IMG/VR virus record: IMGVR_UViG_3300028802_000016
Location: 1 to 56,562 of that record
Source of the DNA: a virus
Length of the DNA stretch: 56,562 nucleotides
Reading direction: 5' to 3' (one strand)
The stretch's first letter is position 1. Each line of letters begins with the position of its first letter. Below are positions 19,383 through 28,997 of this stretch, piece after piece. The translations under genes were made by a program, and so were the position numbers. The notes under the pieces were generated by a model that was not told the origin of the DNA, made no database searches, and saw only the letters and a program-made list of their open reading frames with translations.

Positions 19383-21338
19383 GTGGGGCTGCTGACCGGC
19401 AAGCGCAAGGTCGTACCAGCAGGAGGGGCTGACGGCCCCGGCACCCGCACTATGGCGCTCACCGCAGCCGCCGTCCCGATCAACCTGGGCGACGCCGCGT
19501 CATGGCAGATGTTCAAGCTCGGCGACCACCGCTGGCAGTGGGAGGCGTGGCGCCACTACGACATCTGCGGGGAGATGCGCTTCGTCGTCAACTGGATCGG
19601 CAACGCCGTCTCCCGCTGCCGCATGTACGCCGCCGACGTCTCCGAGGACGGCACCGTAGGCGACGAGACCACCGACCCGCAGGCCAAGCTCATCGGCGAG
19701 ACAATGTTCGGCACGCCCGCCTCGAAGGCGCAGGCCCAGCGTGCGATGGGCATCAACATGATGGTCGCCGGGGACGTGTTCATCGTCGCCGAGGGCTATC
19801 AGCAGACCGGCCAGGACGGCACCCCCGACCAGGACAAGTGGTACGTGTGCTCCTCGTCGGAGGTGTTCCGGCGCGGCGACGACATCATGGTCAAGCGGTC
19901 GATCACACACGGCGGCGGCACGTACAAGCTGGACTCGGCGAAAGACCTGCTGATTCGCGCCTGGAATCCGCACCCGCGCCGTCACGACGCCGCCGACTCC
20001 ACGGTCCGGGCGATCCTGCCGGTGCTGCGGGAGCTGGAGCAGTGCACGAAGCGGGTGTTCGCCGAGCTGGACTCGCGTCTGGCCGGTGCCGGAATTTTGT
20101 TGCTGCCCGACAACATCGACTTCCCGAGGCCGCCGCAGGAGAACCCCGGTGACCCGGTGCCGACGGGTATCCAGGGGTTCGCGCAGGTCCTCCAGCGCAC
20201 CATGGCCACCTCGCTCCAGCAGCGCGACTCCGCTGCCGCTCTGGTGCCGTTGCTGTTGCAGGTGGCGCCGGAAGCCCTCGACAAGATCAAGCATCTGACG
20301 TTCGACTCGCAGCTCAGCGACAAGATCATCGACATGCGCCGGGCCGCCGTCGAACGCATGGCCATGTCCCTGGACATCCCGCCCGAGGTCTTGACCGGCA
20401 TGGGCGGCAGCAACCACTGGTCGTCGTGGCAGATCGAAGAGTCCTCGATCAAGATCCACATCGAGCCGCTGCTGATCCAGCTCGCCGACGCCCTCAACAT
20501 CGGCTACTACCAGCCCGCCCTCAAGGCCGCAGGCGTCAAGAACCCCGAGAAGAAGACCCTCTGGTTCGACATCGCCGCGCTCACCGTCCGGCCCAACCGG
20601 TCCGAGCAGGCCATGCAGTTCGCCGAGAAGGAATTCATCTCCGCCAAGGCCGCCCGCGACAACGCCGCCTTCTCCGACGACGACGCGCCGGACAAGAAGG
20701 AGTTGCAGTACAACCTCGTCAAGGCGCTGGTGCTGGCCAACCCCGCCTACGCCACCGACCCCGAGGTGCAGAAGATCCTCAACCTGCCCGCCATCCAGGC
20801 CCAGGGCCCCGCTGCCGCCCCCGGCGCAGGCGACCTGATGCCCGGTGACCCCGGCTACGACGAGGCCGGGAGCGAGCCCGCCGACGTCGGCGCCCGTGGC
20901 CTGCCGCAGTTCCCGTCCGTCGAAGACGCCGAAGCCGGGAAGGTCCCGCCGAAGGGCCGCCAGAAGCTCGGCCAGCTCGCCGCGTCCGTCGGCACCCTCG
21001 AAGGGACACCGCTGTTCTACGCCGCCGACAGCGCCGTGCGCCGCGCCCTGGAGCTGGCCGGTGGCCGCCTGGTGCCCGGCCCGCAGCGCGCCCGCTACCC
21101 GGTGCCGAAGCACGAGTTGCATACCCGTGTGGCGGCATCGGCTACGCAGGTGCCCAGCCTCCTGGCGGGTGCGTGGTCGCATGTGCGAGAGCAGGCCCCC
21201 GCTCTCGGGGTCGATCCCGACGCCTTGGAAAGCGTGCTCGGCGGGTACTGCACGGAGCTGCTGACGCGGGGCGTGGCGCATGAGCCGGGCCTGCTGAGTT
21301 CGATGCTGCATCACACTCGGGGCGACCTCGCGCCATGA
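19383..21338 (+). CDS. Portal protein
   Basis: The 651-residue protein fits phage portal proteins in size, position and motifs: F-V-V-N-W-I-G-N-A-V-S-R-C-R near residue 65, G-D-V-F-I-V-A-E near 130, and M-S-L-D-I-P-P-E-V-L-T-G near 330. Helical stem segments follow, then an extended Ala/Pro-rich C-terminus. A dodecameric ring of it forms the DNA entry vertex and binds terminase. The GTG start follows the previous stop by four bases. The stop overlaps the start of the next gene within a GATCGAAAAT copy of the recurring motif. Confidence 0.88.
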   Translation: MGLLTGKRKVVPAGGADGPGTRTMALTAAAVPINLGDAASWQMFKLGDHRWQWEAWRHYDICGEMRFVVNWIGNAVSRCRMYAADVSEDGTVGDETTDPQAKLIGETMFGTPASKAQAQRAMGINMMVAGDVFIVAEGYQQTGQDGTPDQDKWYVCSSSEVFRRGDDIMVKRSITHGGGTYKLDSAKDLLIRAWNPHPRRHDAADSTVRAILPVLRELEQCTKRVFAELDSRLAGAGILLLPDNIDFPRPPQENPGDPVPTGIQGFAQVLQRTMATSLQQRDSAAALVPLLLQVAPEALDKIKHLTFDSQLSDKIIDMRRAAVERMAMSLDIPPEVLTGMGGSNHWSSWQIEESSIKIHIEPLLIQLADALNIGYYQPALKAAGVKNPEKKTLWFDIAALTVRPNRSEQAMQFAEKEFISAKAARDNAAFSDDDAPDKKELQYNLVKALVLANPAYATDPEVQKILNLPAIQAQGPAAAPGAGDLMPGDPGYDEAGSEPADVGARGLPQFPSVEDAEAGKVPPKGRQKLGQLAASVGTLEGTPLFYAADSAVRRALELAGGRLVPGPQRARYPVPKHELHTRVAASATQVPSLLAGAWSHVREQAPALGVDPDALESVLGGYCTELLTRGVAHEPGLLSSMLHHTRGDLAP

Positions 21339-21640
21339 TCGAAAATGACGTGAAGATGCGCCGCTGGCTGATGCCCGGCGGCGGCTACCCGTGGCACGAC
21401 AGCGGCGGAGTTCCGTGCGTTCCTGGAACGGGGTGGAATCATGTGGAACGAAGTGGAACGGCATGGAACGCCACCCCCCTCGGTTATTACCCGTCAGTAC
21501 GAGTGCCAGGAAACAGCAGCTCAATACCGGGCTCGGGGGACAAAACGGATGAAGGATGGCTCGCAGTAGTCGCCGTGCTGGCGCTCTGCTTGATCACCAG
21601 CGGCGCCACCCTCATCCTCATCGGCTGGTACGGGCCATGA
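21335..21640 (+). CDS. Small protein with a C-terminal membrane segment
   Basis: The ATG overlaps the portal stop. The 101-residue product has a Gly/Trp-rich N-terminal region and a hydrophobic segment near the end (W-L-A-V-V-A-V-L-A-L-C-L-I). The sequence 21335-21540 is less codon-biased than its neighbours, so the real start could lie further in. No family is recognised. Confidence 0.45.
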   Translation: MIENDVKMRRWLMPGGGYPWHDSGGVPCVPGTGWNHVERSGTAWNATPLGYYPSVRVPGNSSSIPGSGDKTDEGWLAVVAVLALCLITSGATLILIGWYGP

Positions 21641-21831
21641 ACTGGACCCGCGAAGACTTCGAGAAAGACCGCCTGCGGTACGAGACGGCCCTGGCCGCCC
21701 TCCTCGAAAGCGGGCTCTCCGAAGAGCATGCCCTCGTCCGCCGTCAACGCCGCCGCATCGCCGTCGTCGACCGCGTACTCACCGACCCCGCCTTCGGCAT
21801 GGTCCAGCCTGAAACCGAGGAGCAGCCGTGA
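21637..21831 (+). CDS. Small helical protein
   Basis: The 64-residue protein starts M-N-W-T-R-E-D-F-E-K-D-R-L-R-Y at an ATG overlapping the previous stop. It is highly charged and helical, with Arg-rich L-V-R-R-Q-R-R-R-I in the middle. Its end overlaps the GTG of the MuF gene. Position suggests a head-assembly accessory; no motif is recognised. Confidence 0.6.
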   Translation: MNWTREDFEKDRLRYETALAALLESGLSEEHALVRRQRRRIAVVDRVLTDPAFGMVQPETEEQP

Positions 21832-23261
21832 CCCAGCCCGTCACCCTGCCTACCGCGACCGCACAGCAGCAGGCCGCCGTGGAGGTCTTCGCCCAGTACG
21901 AGCCGCCCCTGTATGAGGCGTACCTGGAGATGATGCTGGAGTGGCTGGCCGCCGTGAAGACGGCCATGTTCACCGGCGGCGTCGTCTCCCTCGGGCTCGT
22001 CCCCGACCCGATGACGGTCTTCTCCCAGACCCCGAAGTGGAACGCCCTCACCGAGAAGTACAGCGAGCAGGTCGCCCGGGAGGTCCTGGCCGCCCCGTAC
22101 CGGGACCTGTTCGCCGACGGCACGCTCTTCGAGTCACGGCCGTTCGTCCGGAACTGGATCGCCGCCCGCGCCAACCGGCTCCAGCAGGTCCCCAACGAGG
22201 TTTTCGGCGCCGTCACCCACATCGTCGACTCCGCCACCACCAACGGAGCCTCAATCCCCGACGTGCAATCCCAGATCGAACAGCTGTTCGGCGACACCGG
22301 CGTGCAGCAGTGGAAGAACCGGGCCCGCACCGTTGCACGAACAGAGGTCGTCGGCGCCTACAACGGCGGGCTGTACGACGCGTTCTCGATGATCGTCGAC
22401 AACGACCCGGACACCGACTGGGTGAAGCGCTGGCTCGCCACCGAGGATCACCGCACCCGCCCCGACCACCGCGAGGCTGACGGCCAGGTGGTGCCCTTTT
22501 CGCAGCCGTTCATCATCGGCGGGGAACAGGACGCCACCGGGCAGATCGTCGGCGGCTTCCAGATGATGTACCCGCACGACCCGGAAGGGCCGCCGCACGA
22601 GGTCATCAACTGCCGCTGCACCATGCTGCTGGAGATCAAAAACGAGCCGACGGAGATGGGTAACCGCCAGTTCCTCAACGCCTCCGGCACCACCCTCATG
22701 CAGTCCGTCTGCGACCACGGGCAGTTCTGCATGCAGACCCACAAGCCCGGCCTCTGCAAGGGCCAGAAGCGCGGCCAGTCCGAACCCGGCACCCAGGACG
22801 CCGCCCAGGCCAACCCCGTCCGCAAGGCCCAGGTCGCGCAGAAGGGCCTCACCGACGCCATCGCCCAGGCGCAGGCCGTCGCCGCCGTCGAGAAGACCCG
22901 CAACCCGCGCCTGGCCGCCGCCGCCAAGAAGGCCGTCGCCGCCTACGTGAAAGCGCTCCGGCCGCACGAGCAGACACTGAAGGAAGCCGCCCGCGACAAC
23001 GACAAGGCGAAGCGCACCGGTGAGCAGGACACCCGGCAGCAGGACGCCATCGACAAGCGGGGCCAGAAGAAGCGGGAGACGCTGAAGAAGCACGCCCAGG
23101 CCATCGTCGACCGGCGCCGTCGGCAGGCCGAGGAGACCGCGAAGATCGCCAAGATGTCGAAGAAGCAGGCCGCCGCGTACCGCAAGACCCGGGCGGAGAA
23201 GACCCGCCGCCAGCGCGAAGCCCGCGAGAACAAGGTCATCAAGCAGGCGAACAGCTCCTGA
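21828..23261 (+). CDS. MuF-like minor head protein
   Basis: The 477-residue protein has the phage Mu protein F-like signature: R-T-V-A-R-T-E-V-V-G-A-Y-N-G-G near residue 170, then H-R-T-R-P-D-H-R-E-A-D-G-Q near 210, and H-E-V-I-N-C-R-C-T-M-L near 260. A Cys/His element, C-M-Q-T-H-K-P-G-L-C-K-G, follows near residue 304. The C-terminal ~150 residues form a Lys/Arg/Ala-rich helical rod. MuF proteins sit inside the head near the portal and in some phages carry or load toxins that enter the cell with DNA. A shared HxPGxCKG motif also occurs in the giant protein downstream. Confidence 0.82.
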   Translation: MTQPVTLPTATAQQQAAVEVFAQYEPPLYEAYLEMMLEWLAAVKTAMFTGGVVSLGLVPDPMTVFSQTPKWNALTEKYSEQVAREVLAAPYRDLFADGTLFESRPFVRNWIAARANRLQQVPNEVFGAVTHIVDSATTNGASIPDVQSQIEQLFGDTGVQQWKNRARTVARTEVVGAYNGGLYDAFSMIVDNDPDTDWVKRWLATEDHRTRPDHREADGQVVPFSQPFIIGGEQDATGQIVGGFQMMYPHDPEGPPHEVINCRCTMLLEIKNEPTEMGNRQFLNASGTTLMQSVCDHGQFCMQTHKPGLCKGQKRGQSEPGTQDAAQANPVRKAQVAQKGLTDAIAQAQAVAAVEKTRNPRLAAAAKKAVAAYVKALRPHEQTLKEAARDNDKAKRTGEQDTRQQDAIDKRGQKKRETLKKHAQAIVDRRRRQAEETAKIAKMSKKQAAAYRKTRAEKTRRQREARENKVIKQANSS

Positions 23262-23323
23262 GCGGTATCCTGCCTCCCGACGCCACCGAGATGGTGGCGA
23301 ACCCCGAGATGGGAGACGGCGAG

Positions 23324-23650
23324 ATGCCTGCTGAAACGATCTACAGCAACACAGGAGTCGACGTTCGGGTGAGCTGGGGGGGCGAGGGCCAGGAGACGGT
23401 CCAGATCGTCACCCAGGCCGCCCGCCGCGACGGCGTGGAAGACCCGACCGCCCGGATGATCAGCATCGTCAACGACTGGCTGAAGGGCGCTGGCGAGCCG
23501 ACGATCGATCTGGCCAAGCTGAAGGAAGCCCTGCCGTACGAGCCCAGCTTCGACGGCTGGTGGATGACCCTGGATGACTGGGGCTCGCTCAACCGGCTGA
23601 TCAAGGTGCTCCAGCGCGCCCGGGACCGCTCGTTCGGTGCGCCTGGCTGA
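23324..23650 (+). CDS. Unknown protein, 108 residues
   Basis: The ATG at 23324 is preceded by GGGAGA at seven bases, which favours it over an earlier in-frame ATG at 23291. The protein starts M-P-A-E-T-I-Y-S-N-T-G-V-D-V-R-V-S-W. An N-terminal beta segment is followed by a helical region and W-W-M-T-L-D-D-W-G-S-L-N-R-L-I. A strong terminator follows directly. No family is recognised. Confidence 0.65.
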   Translation: MPAETIYSNTGVDVRVSWGGEGQETVQIVTQAARRDGVEDPTARMISIVNDWLKGAGEPTIDLAKLKEALPYEPSFDGWWMTLDDWGSLNRLIKVLQRARDRSFGAPG

Positions 23651-23660
23651 CGCAGAAAAA

Positions 23661-23694
23661 GGAGCCCTCACCCTTTCCGGGTGGGGGCTCTTTT
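23661..23694 (+). terminator. Rho-independent terminator
   Basis: GAGCCCTCACCC pairs with GGGTGGGGGCTC around TTTCC, followed by TTTTGTG. It separates the MuF transcription unit from the giant gene, which then needs its own promoter. Confidence 0.85.
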
Positions 23695-23711
23695 GTGTCG
23701 GTGCGCCGCAT

Positions 23712-23740
23712 GCTTCATGATCAAAAATAATCGCTATGAT
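23712..23740 (+). promoter_or_regulatory. Probable promoter for the giant gene
   Basis: TATGAT (23735-23740) lies seven bases before the ATG at 23748, so the transcript would be leaderless. A weak -35 (about 23712-23717) lies 17 bases upstream, and the GATCAAAAAT copy of the recurring motif occupies the spacer. The string CGCTATGATC recurs upstream of the capsid gene at 36363. Confidence 0.5.
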
Positions 23741-23747
23741 CCCTGGC

Positions 23748-26700
23748 ATGACGACGACGCTCGGGAGCCTGTTCAAGGGCGGCGGGGTCTATGTCGCCCC
23801 CGTCGCCCCCGTCGACCCCGCCACGTACGCCATCGTCACCGGCCAGCCCGCCCCCGACCTGGCCGACGCAATCGCCACGGTCGCCCTGCTGGCCAGCGCT
23901 CACGCCCCCAGCCTCGGCTCCCTGTCGCACATCGTCGCGAGCGTCCAGGGATGGGCCAACCAGGATGATGACGCCCACGACACCTGCGACTGGGATTCCC
24001 TGGTCGCCTGCCGTAACCCGCTGCACCCGGGCCCCTGCAAAGGCTGGAAAGGCACCCTCCACTCCGTCGCCCCCGGCACCTACTACCAGGTAGAAGCCGC
24101 CCGCGTCGCGAAGGCCAACACCCGGCGCGTCCAGAAGATCGCCGACCTCAAGGCGCAGGGCAAGCCGATCCCCCGCCGCCTGCTGGACGAGATCAAGCCG
24201 AAGGCCGCCCCGGGCCACCCGGCCCACGGCGCGCAGCCCGTCCCCCTCGGTCAGGTCAACCAGAAGGCCGACCTTGCAGGCGGTCAGGCCCACGCCGCCG
24301 GTCAGGCCGTGTCCAAGGCCGCTGGTGTCCAGGTCAACACGCCCGGCCCGCTGCCGCTCGGCCCGAAGGGCAAGAAGCCCACCATCGCCGGTCGCGGCCC
24401 CGCGTTCGTCATTACCCAGCCCAAGGTCACCGACACCTACAAGCTGGGCAAGGCCGACAAGCTCACCCCGCAGGAGTGGAACGACCTCTCCGACGCCGAC
24501 AAGAAGACCATCCGCGACGAGCTGGAGGCCATCAAGCAGCGCGGCTTCGGCCCGCAGCAGAAGAAGGCCGACGAGCTGCTGGCCCGCCTCCCCGAGAAGG
24601 GCCTGGCGCCGGGCACCCCGAACACGGTCACCACCCCCAAGGGCAACGTCCACCAGGCCATCAATCCGGCCCCCGGGAAGGTCAGCCTGGGCACCGCAAC
24701 CAAGACGGCAGGAACGGCCCCCAGCGCCCCCAGGGCGGCCCCCAGCGCCCCCGCCGCGCCCAGCGCACCCAAGCCCACCGCCACGGCCCCCACGCCCGGC
24801 ACAGCGGTCACCACGATGACGCCCGTCGGCGTCGCCGGGAAGATCCGCAAGGACGGCCACGCCGACATCATCCTGGGCGGCAAGAAGGTCCGGACCGGTT
24901 TCGCCAGCAGCAGCCACCCGGGCAAGCTGACCATGGCCCCCGGCGGCCACTACGTCGTCACCGAGGCCGACGGCACCAAGCACACCCTCGCCAAGGGCCA
25001 GCACGTCCAGGTGGCCACCGACAGCGGCGCCCCCGCGACGCCGCAGGTGGCCCCGGCCCCGACGCCCGCCACCCCCAGGGCGCTGTCCCCCGACGCCCAG
25101 AACGCCCGCGCTGTCGCCGGTCGCGGCCTCGGCCGTCCCACCTCCAAGGCGCACCTCGACGCCTACGGCAAGCTGTCCAAGGCCGACTTCGACTCCCTCG
25201 ACGCCACCACGCAGAAGACGATCCGCGACGACCTGGCCAACGCGAAGGCGAAGTTCCTCGACCCGGCGAAGAAGCAGGCCGCGCAGGATGTCCTCGACCG
25301 CCTCGGCGCCAAGCACCCCGCGACCGCCCCGACGCACCCGTCCGGCGCGAAGGGCTACAGCGACCCGCAGAACGAGGCCGTCAAGGCGACCAGCTCCGGT
25401 CTCATCTCCACCGACGACGTACTGAAGACCGTCGGCCGCCTCTCCCCCAACGCCGTCAAGGGCCTCTCCGACGACGACCGCAAGCGCCTCCTCGGCCGCC
25501 TTGCATTCGTCGCCACCCACCCGAAGGCCACCCCCGACCAGAAGGCGAAGGCCGCCGCGTACGGGCGAATCATCAACAGCGGCAGCCCCGACGCGAAGAC
25601 CCTCACCCTCGACCACGAGCCGTCACTGGGGGAGCTGCACGCCCACGAGGAGAAGGCCGCCGCCGTCAAGGGTCAGGCCAGCGCCGCGAAGGTGACGACC
25701 GCCCTGGACGCCGCCGACGCGAAGATCCCGGGCGCCGGACCCGGCGCCCGGATCAAGGCGCTCAACGGCCTCGACAAGGCGCAGTTCGACAGCCTCAAGC
25801 CCGACCAGCAGCGGAAGATCACCGATGCGCTCCAGGAGCTGCATCACGCGAACGCGGGATACGGCAAGACCCGCACCGACGACGACCAGGTCGCCGAGGA
25901 CGCCCTGGCGCGGTACACCGGCCAGCACCCGGCCGTGCACCGCGCCGTTCAGGCCGAAGCCGACTTCCGGGCGGGCCGGATCACCCCCGACGAGCTGCAC
26001 AGCGAGATCCTGCACGCCCGCGTCCAGCTCCCCGTCGGCCAGAGCGCCGCCCGCGCCAAGCTCCAGCAGGAAGAGCAGCGGATCGCCGAGGACAACGCGA
26101 CCCTGCCGACCTGGCTGCGCGCCTCCTTGATCGAAAACAAGTACTCCAGTGTGCGTGGCAATCCGTACGACGTGATCGCCCAGCTCTCCATGAAGCACAT
26201 GTGGGGGCCCGCCCCCCGGATGAGTTCGGGGGACTTCCGGTTCATCTTCAACTCCGCCGACGCGAACCTGGCGAACACCCACCCCATCCACGTCGAAGCG
26301 ATCAAGGATTTCCGCGAGAACATCGTCAGCACGGGCCTCGACTCCGCCAGCCCCTGGTCCACCGCGACCAAGGGCCAGCTCGTCGACTCCCTGCTGAGCA
26401 GCGGCTACGCCCCCAGCCCGGTCGTCACCGACGACCGGATGAAGATGTTCCACGACCTCACCCCGGCCACCCAGATGAAGGTCCGCACCGCCCTGGCCGA
26501 CCGGATCCTGGCCCAGACGCACCCGCGCGCGAAGGCCGCCACCGACATCACCCTGCGGCAGTTGCAGGGCCACCCGTACCAGGGCCATCAGCTCGACGCT
26601 GCCCTGGCCGCTGCCGACGCGTCCCTGCGGAGCACCAACTACGACACCTACCGCAAGCTGGCGCCGTCGGAATACCAGGGCCTCTCCCCGATCATTCAGG

Positions 26701-28997
26701 GGGCCATCGATGACCAGCTCGACCACTACCAGCGCCGGGCCGAGGGCCACGGCCAGGTCGTCAACTTCGGTCTCCAGAGCAACGCGCTGAAGGAGTTCCC
26801 CGCCGCCCTCAAGGCGCAGCTCAACGGGACCCGCGAGCAGCACCTCGGACGCGCCGAGCGCAACGCCTCCGACGTGGCGAACTACGGCACGAAGATCGTG
26901 CTGCCCGAGTACCGCGTGGACGTCTACAGCGGCCTGTCCATCGCCGCCTTCCGGAAGATGTCGACGCACACCCAGGACAAGGTCCACGCCGACCTCGACA
27001 CGATCGGAAACGACAGCGGGAACCCGCTTGGCCTGCGATACCGCGCGCTGCGCGCCAAGGACATCGACCTGGGCGACGCCCCCGGGCTCAACGCCAACCA
27101 GATCGCCGCCATCGCCAGCGTCAACCCGACCAACCCCACCAGCGACAGCAACGCCCACGCCGCCCTCGCCCTCCTCGACAAGGCCGACTACGACAAGCTG
27201 AACACGACCTACCGTGAGGCCGTCGACCAGCGGGTCCAGGGCCTGTCCGACCCGATGCAGCAGCAAGCGCTGACGGTCAAGTTCCACCCCAACACCCCGG
27301 CCGCGTCCACCCCCGCCGGGATCAACCCGACCAAGCCCGCGACCGTGCAACCGCACGTGCAGGACGCCCTGGACACCATCTACGGCGTCCACCCGAAGTC
27401 GCACACCATGGCGCACCAGCTCAAGACGTACGGCTCGCTGCGCGGCTCCGACTTCGGCCAGCTCAACCCGCAGGAACAGTCGCACCTGCTGTCCGACCTG
27501 TCGTTCATCGAGACCACCGCGAAGGGCCCGTCGGCCGCCAAGGCGAAGCTGCTCATCGACCGGTTCACCCCGGCCGGTACCCCGCCCGGCCAGATCCCGC
27601 CGCAGCCGATCATCCCCCCGGCCAACGCCATCCCCGGCCAGGTCCGCTACGCCACCCCGCTCAAGGGGCTGGAGATGTCGAAGAACCCCGGCGTCTCCGG
27701 CGACCAGTGGATCACCACCTCGTCCGGCCGCCGCGTCTGGGGCAAGTACGGCGCGTCCGGCATGCTGATCAGGCACGTCGACCCGAACACCGGCGAAGAG
27801 CGCTACCTGATGGTGCAGCGCGGTCCCGCCATCTCCGACCCCGGCATGTGGACGTTCCCCGGCGGCGCCAGCGAGTCGAAGGAGACCCCGCACGAAGGCG
27901 CCACCCGCGAGACGATCGAGGAGCTGGGCCTCAAGGACGACCAGTTCAAGGACGCCCAGGTCCACGGCGACTTCACCTACTCGATCCCGAACAGCACGTG
28001 GAAGTACACGTCGGTTGCCGTCCAGGTGCCCAGCCAGTTCCAGCCGAACCTGTCGACCGCCCACGCCCGCGCCGAGACGTCCGACGCGAAGTGGATGACG
28101 ATCGACGAGATCCGCGCGCTCGACCGGTCCGGCAAGCTGCACGGCCCGATCGCCAACGGCCTGCTGGAGAAGAACGTCATCAGCCTGTACCCGGCCGCCG
28201 GGGCACCGGCCGGTACGACCCTGGGCCAGGCTGTCCGGCCCGGCCCGGTCACTAAGCGGCAGGGCCGCCTCGGCTTGCCGCACGGTGGCCGTCAGGCGCC
28301 CGCCTCGTTCAACGCCTGGCCGCACGCGCACAAGCCGTCCACGGGCAAGAACCTCGTCGGCGACATGGCGTCCATCAACAAGCTGCGGCAGGACGTCAAG
28401 CAGGCCCGCACCGCCTACGACGGCAAGACCGGCGACGGCCGCCTGGCCGCCATCGGTGCGATGCAGGGCTACGACGACACCCCGACGGTCGCCAGCCGCG
28501 CCGAGGTCGACCGGCTCCTGGCGACCGGCGACTACATCGAGGCGTGGCGCGGCGTCAACCGGGGCAGCGGCAAGAGCGCGGCCCAGATCAACGAGGACTT
28601 CCGCTCGGGCCCGGCCTGGTACGGGCGGGGGATCTTCGGCAACGGCTACTACCTGGCCACCCAGAAGACCGTCGCCCAGAAGTACTCGGACCACTCGAAG
28701 AACAGCCTCGTCCGGATCTTGATCCCGAAGAGTGCCGTGACCGAGCACTACAGGAAGGTCCAGGGGGAGGCCCGCGCCAACTCGTCCAGCCAGTCGAAGG
28801 CGAAGGGCAAGTACGAGGACGGCACGTTGTACGACGCTGGCCGTTGGGCTGCCGCGAAGGGTGTCGACGGCATCCAGATCAACCACGACACCACGAACGA
28901 CCGGGGCGGCTGGGCGCGGCACGTCGCGGCGCCCGGGAAGCCCGCCTTCAATTGGCTCAACCGCTCCGTGCTGATCGTCCAGGAGGCCGACAAGTGA
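23748..28997 (+). CDS. Giant head-associated protein with Nudix box and probable ADP-ribosyltransferase domain
   Basis: The protein has about 1749 residues. Near residues 86-98 it has an LHPGPCKGWKG element like that of the MuF protein. Residues about 230-1260 hold some nine copies of a helical module with the pattern Y/L-x-x-L-x-x-x-x-F/W-x-x-L, e.g. L-S-K-A-D-F-D-S-L-D. A Nudix box follows around residue 1370: G, then E, then RETIEELGL, matching GX5EX7REUXEEXGU. The last ~160 residues have A-W-R-G-V-N near 1597, Y-G-R-G-I-F-G-N-G-Y-Y-L-A-T near 1625, and D-G-I-Q-I-N-H. This resembles an ADP-ribosyltransferase fold with its conserved Arg. The start has no ribosome-binding site. Co-injection with DNA is inferred from its position beside MuF. 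Confidence 0.7.
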   Translation: MTTTLGSLFKGGGVYVAPVAPVDPATYAIVTGQPAPDLADAIATVALLASAHAPSLGSLSHIVASVQGWANQDDDAHDTCDWDSLVACRNPLHPGPCKGWKGTLHSVAPGTYYQVEAARVAKANTRRVQKIADLKAQGKPIPRRLLDEIKPKAAPGHPAHGAQPVPLGQVNQKADLAGGQAHAAGQAVSKAAGVQVNTPGPLPLGPKGKKPTIAGRGPAFVITQPKVTDTYKLGKADKLTPQEWNDLSDADKKTIRDELEAIKQRGFGPQQKKADELLARLPEKGLAPGTPNTVTTPKGNVHQAINPAPGKVSLGTATKTAGTAPSAPRAAPSAPAAPSAPKPTATAPTPGTAVTTMTPVGVAGKIRKDGHADIILGGKKVRTGFASSSHPGKLTMAPGGHYVVTEADGTKHTLAKGQHVQVATDSGAPATPQVAPAPTPATPRALSPDAQNARAVAGRGLGRPTSKAHLDAYGKLSKADFDSLDATTQKTIRDDLANAKAKFLDPAKKQAAQDVLDRLGAKHPATAPTHPSGAKGYSDPQNEAVKATSSGLISTDDVLKTVGRLSPNAVKGLSDDDRKRLLGRLAFVATHPKATPDQKAKAAAYGRIINSGSPDAKTLTLDHEPSLGELHAHEEKAAAVKGQASAAKVTTALDAADAKIPGAGPGARIKALNGLDKAQFDSLKPDQQRKITDALQELHHANAGYGKTRTDDDQVAEDALARYTGQHPAVHRAVQAEADFRAGRITPDELHSEILHARVQLPVGQSAARAKLQQEEQRIAEDNATLPTWLRASLIENKYSSVRGNPYDVIAQLSMKHMWGPAPRMSSGDFRFIFNSADANLANTHPIHVEAIKDFRENIVSTGLDSASPWSTATKGQLVDSLLSSGYAPSPVVTDDRMKMFHDLTPATQMKVRTALADRILAQTHPRAKAATDITLRQLQGHPYQGHQLDAALAAADASLRSTNYDTYRKLAPSEYQGLSPIIQGAIDDQLDHYQRRAEGHGQVVNFGLQSNALKEFPAALKAQLNGTREQHLGRAERNASDVANYGTKIVLPEYRVDVYSGLSIAAFRKMSTHTQDKVHADLDTIGNDSGNPLGLRYRALRAKDIDLGDAPGLNANQIAAIASVNPTNPTSDSNAHAALALLDKADYDKLNTTYREAVDQRVQGLSDPMQQQALTVKFHPNTPAASTPAGINPTKPATVQPHVQDALDTIYGVHPKSHTMAHQLKTYGSLRGSDFGQLNPQEQSHLLSDLSFIETTAKGPSAAKAKLLIDRFTPAGTPPGQIPPQPIIPPANAIPGQVRYATPLKGLEMSKNPGVSGDQWITTSSGRRVWGKYGASGMLIRHVDPNTGEERYLMVQRGPAISDPGMWTFPGGASESKETPHEGATRETIEELGLKDDQFKDAQVHGDFTYSIPNSTWKYTSVAVQVPSQFQPNLSTAHARAETSDAKWMTIDEIRALDRSGKLHGPIANGLLEKNVISLYPAAGAPAGTTLGQAVRPGPVTKRQGRLGLPHGGRQAPASFNAWPHAHKPSTGKNLVGDMASINKLRQDVKQARTAYDGKTGDGRLAAIGAMQGYDDTPTVASRAEVDRLLATGDYIEAWRGVNRGSGKSAAQINEDFRSGPAWYGRGIFGNGYYLATQKTVAQKYSDHSKNSLVRILIPKSAVTEHYRKVQGEARANSSSQSKAKGKYEDGTLYDAGRWAAAKGVDGIQINHDTTNDRGGWARHVAAPGKPAFNWLNRSVLIVQEADK

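Noticed and set aside
19500-21524. A long minus-strand frame opposite the portal gene.
   Set aside because: It is a GC-driven antisense shadow with Gly/Val/Leu-rich low complexity and no ribosome-binding site.
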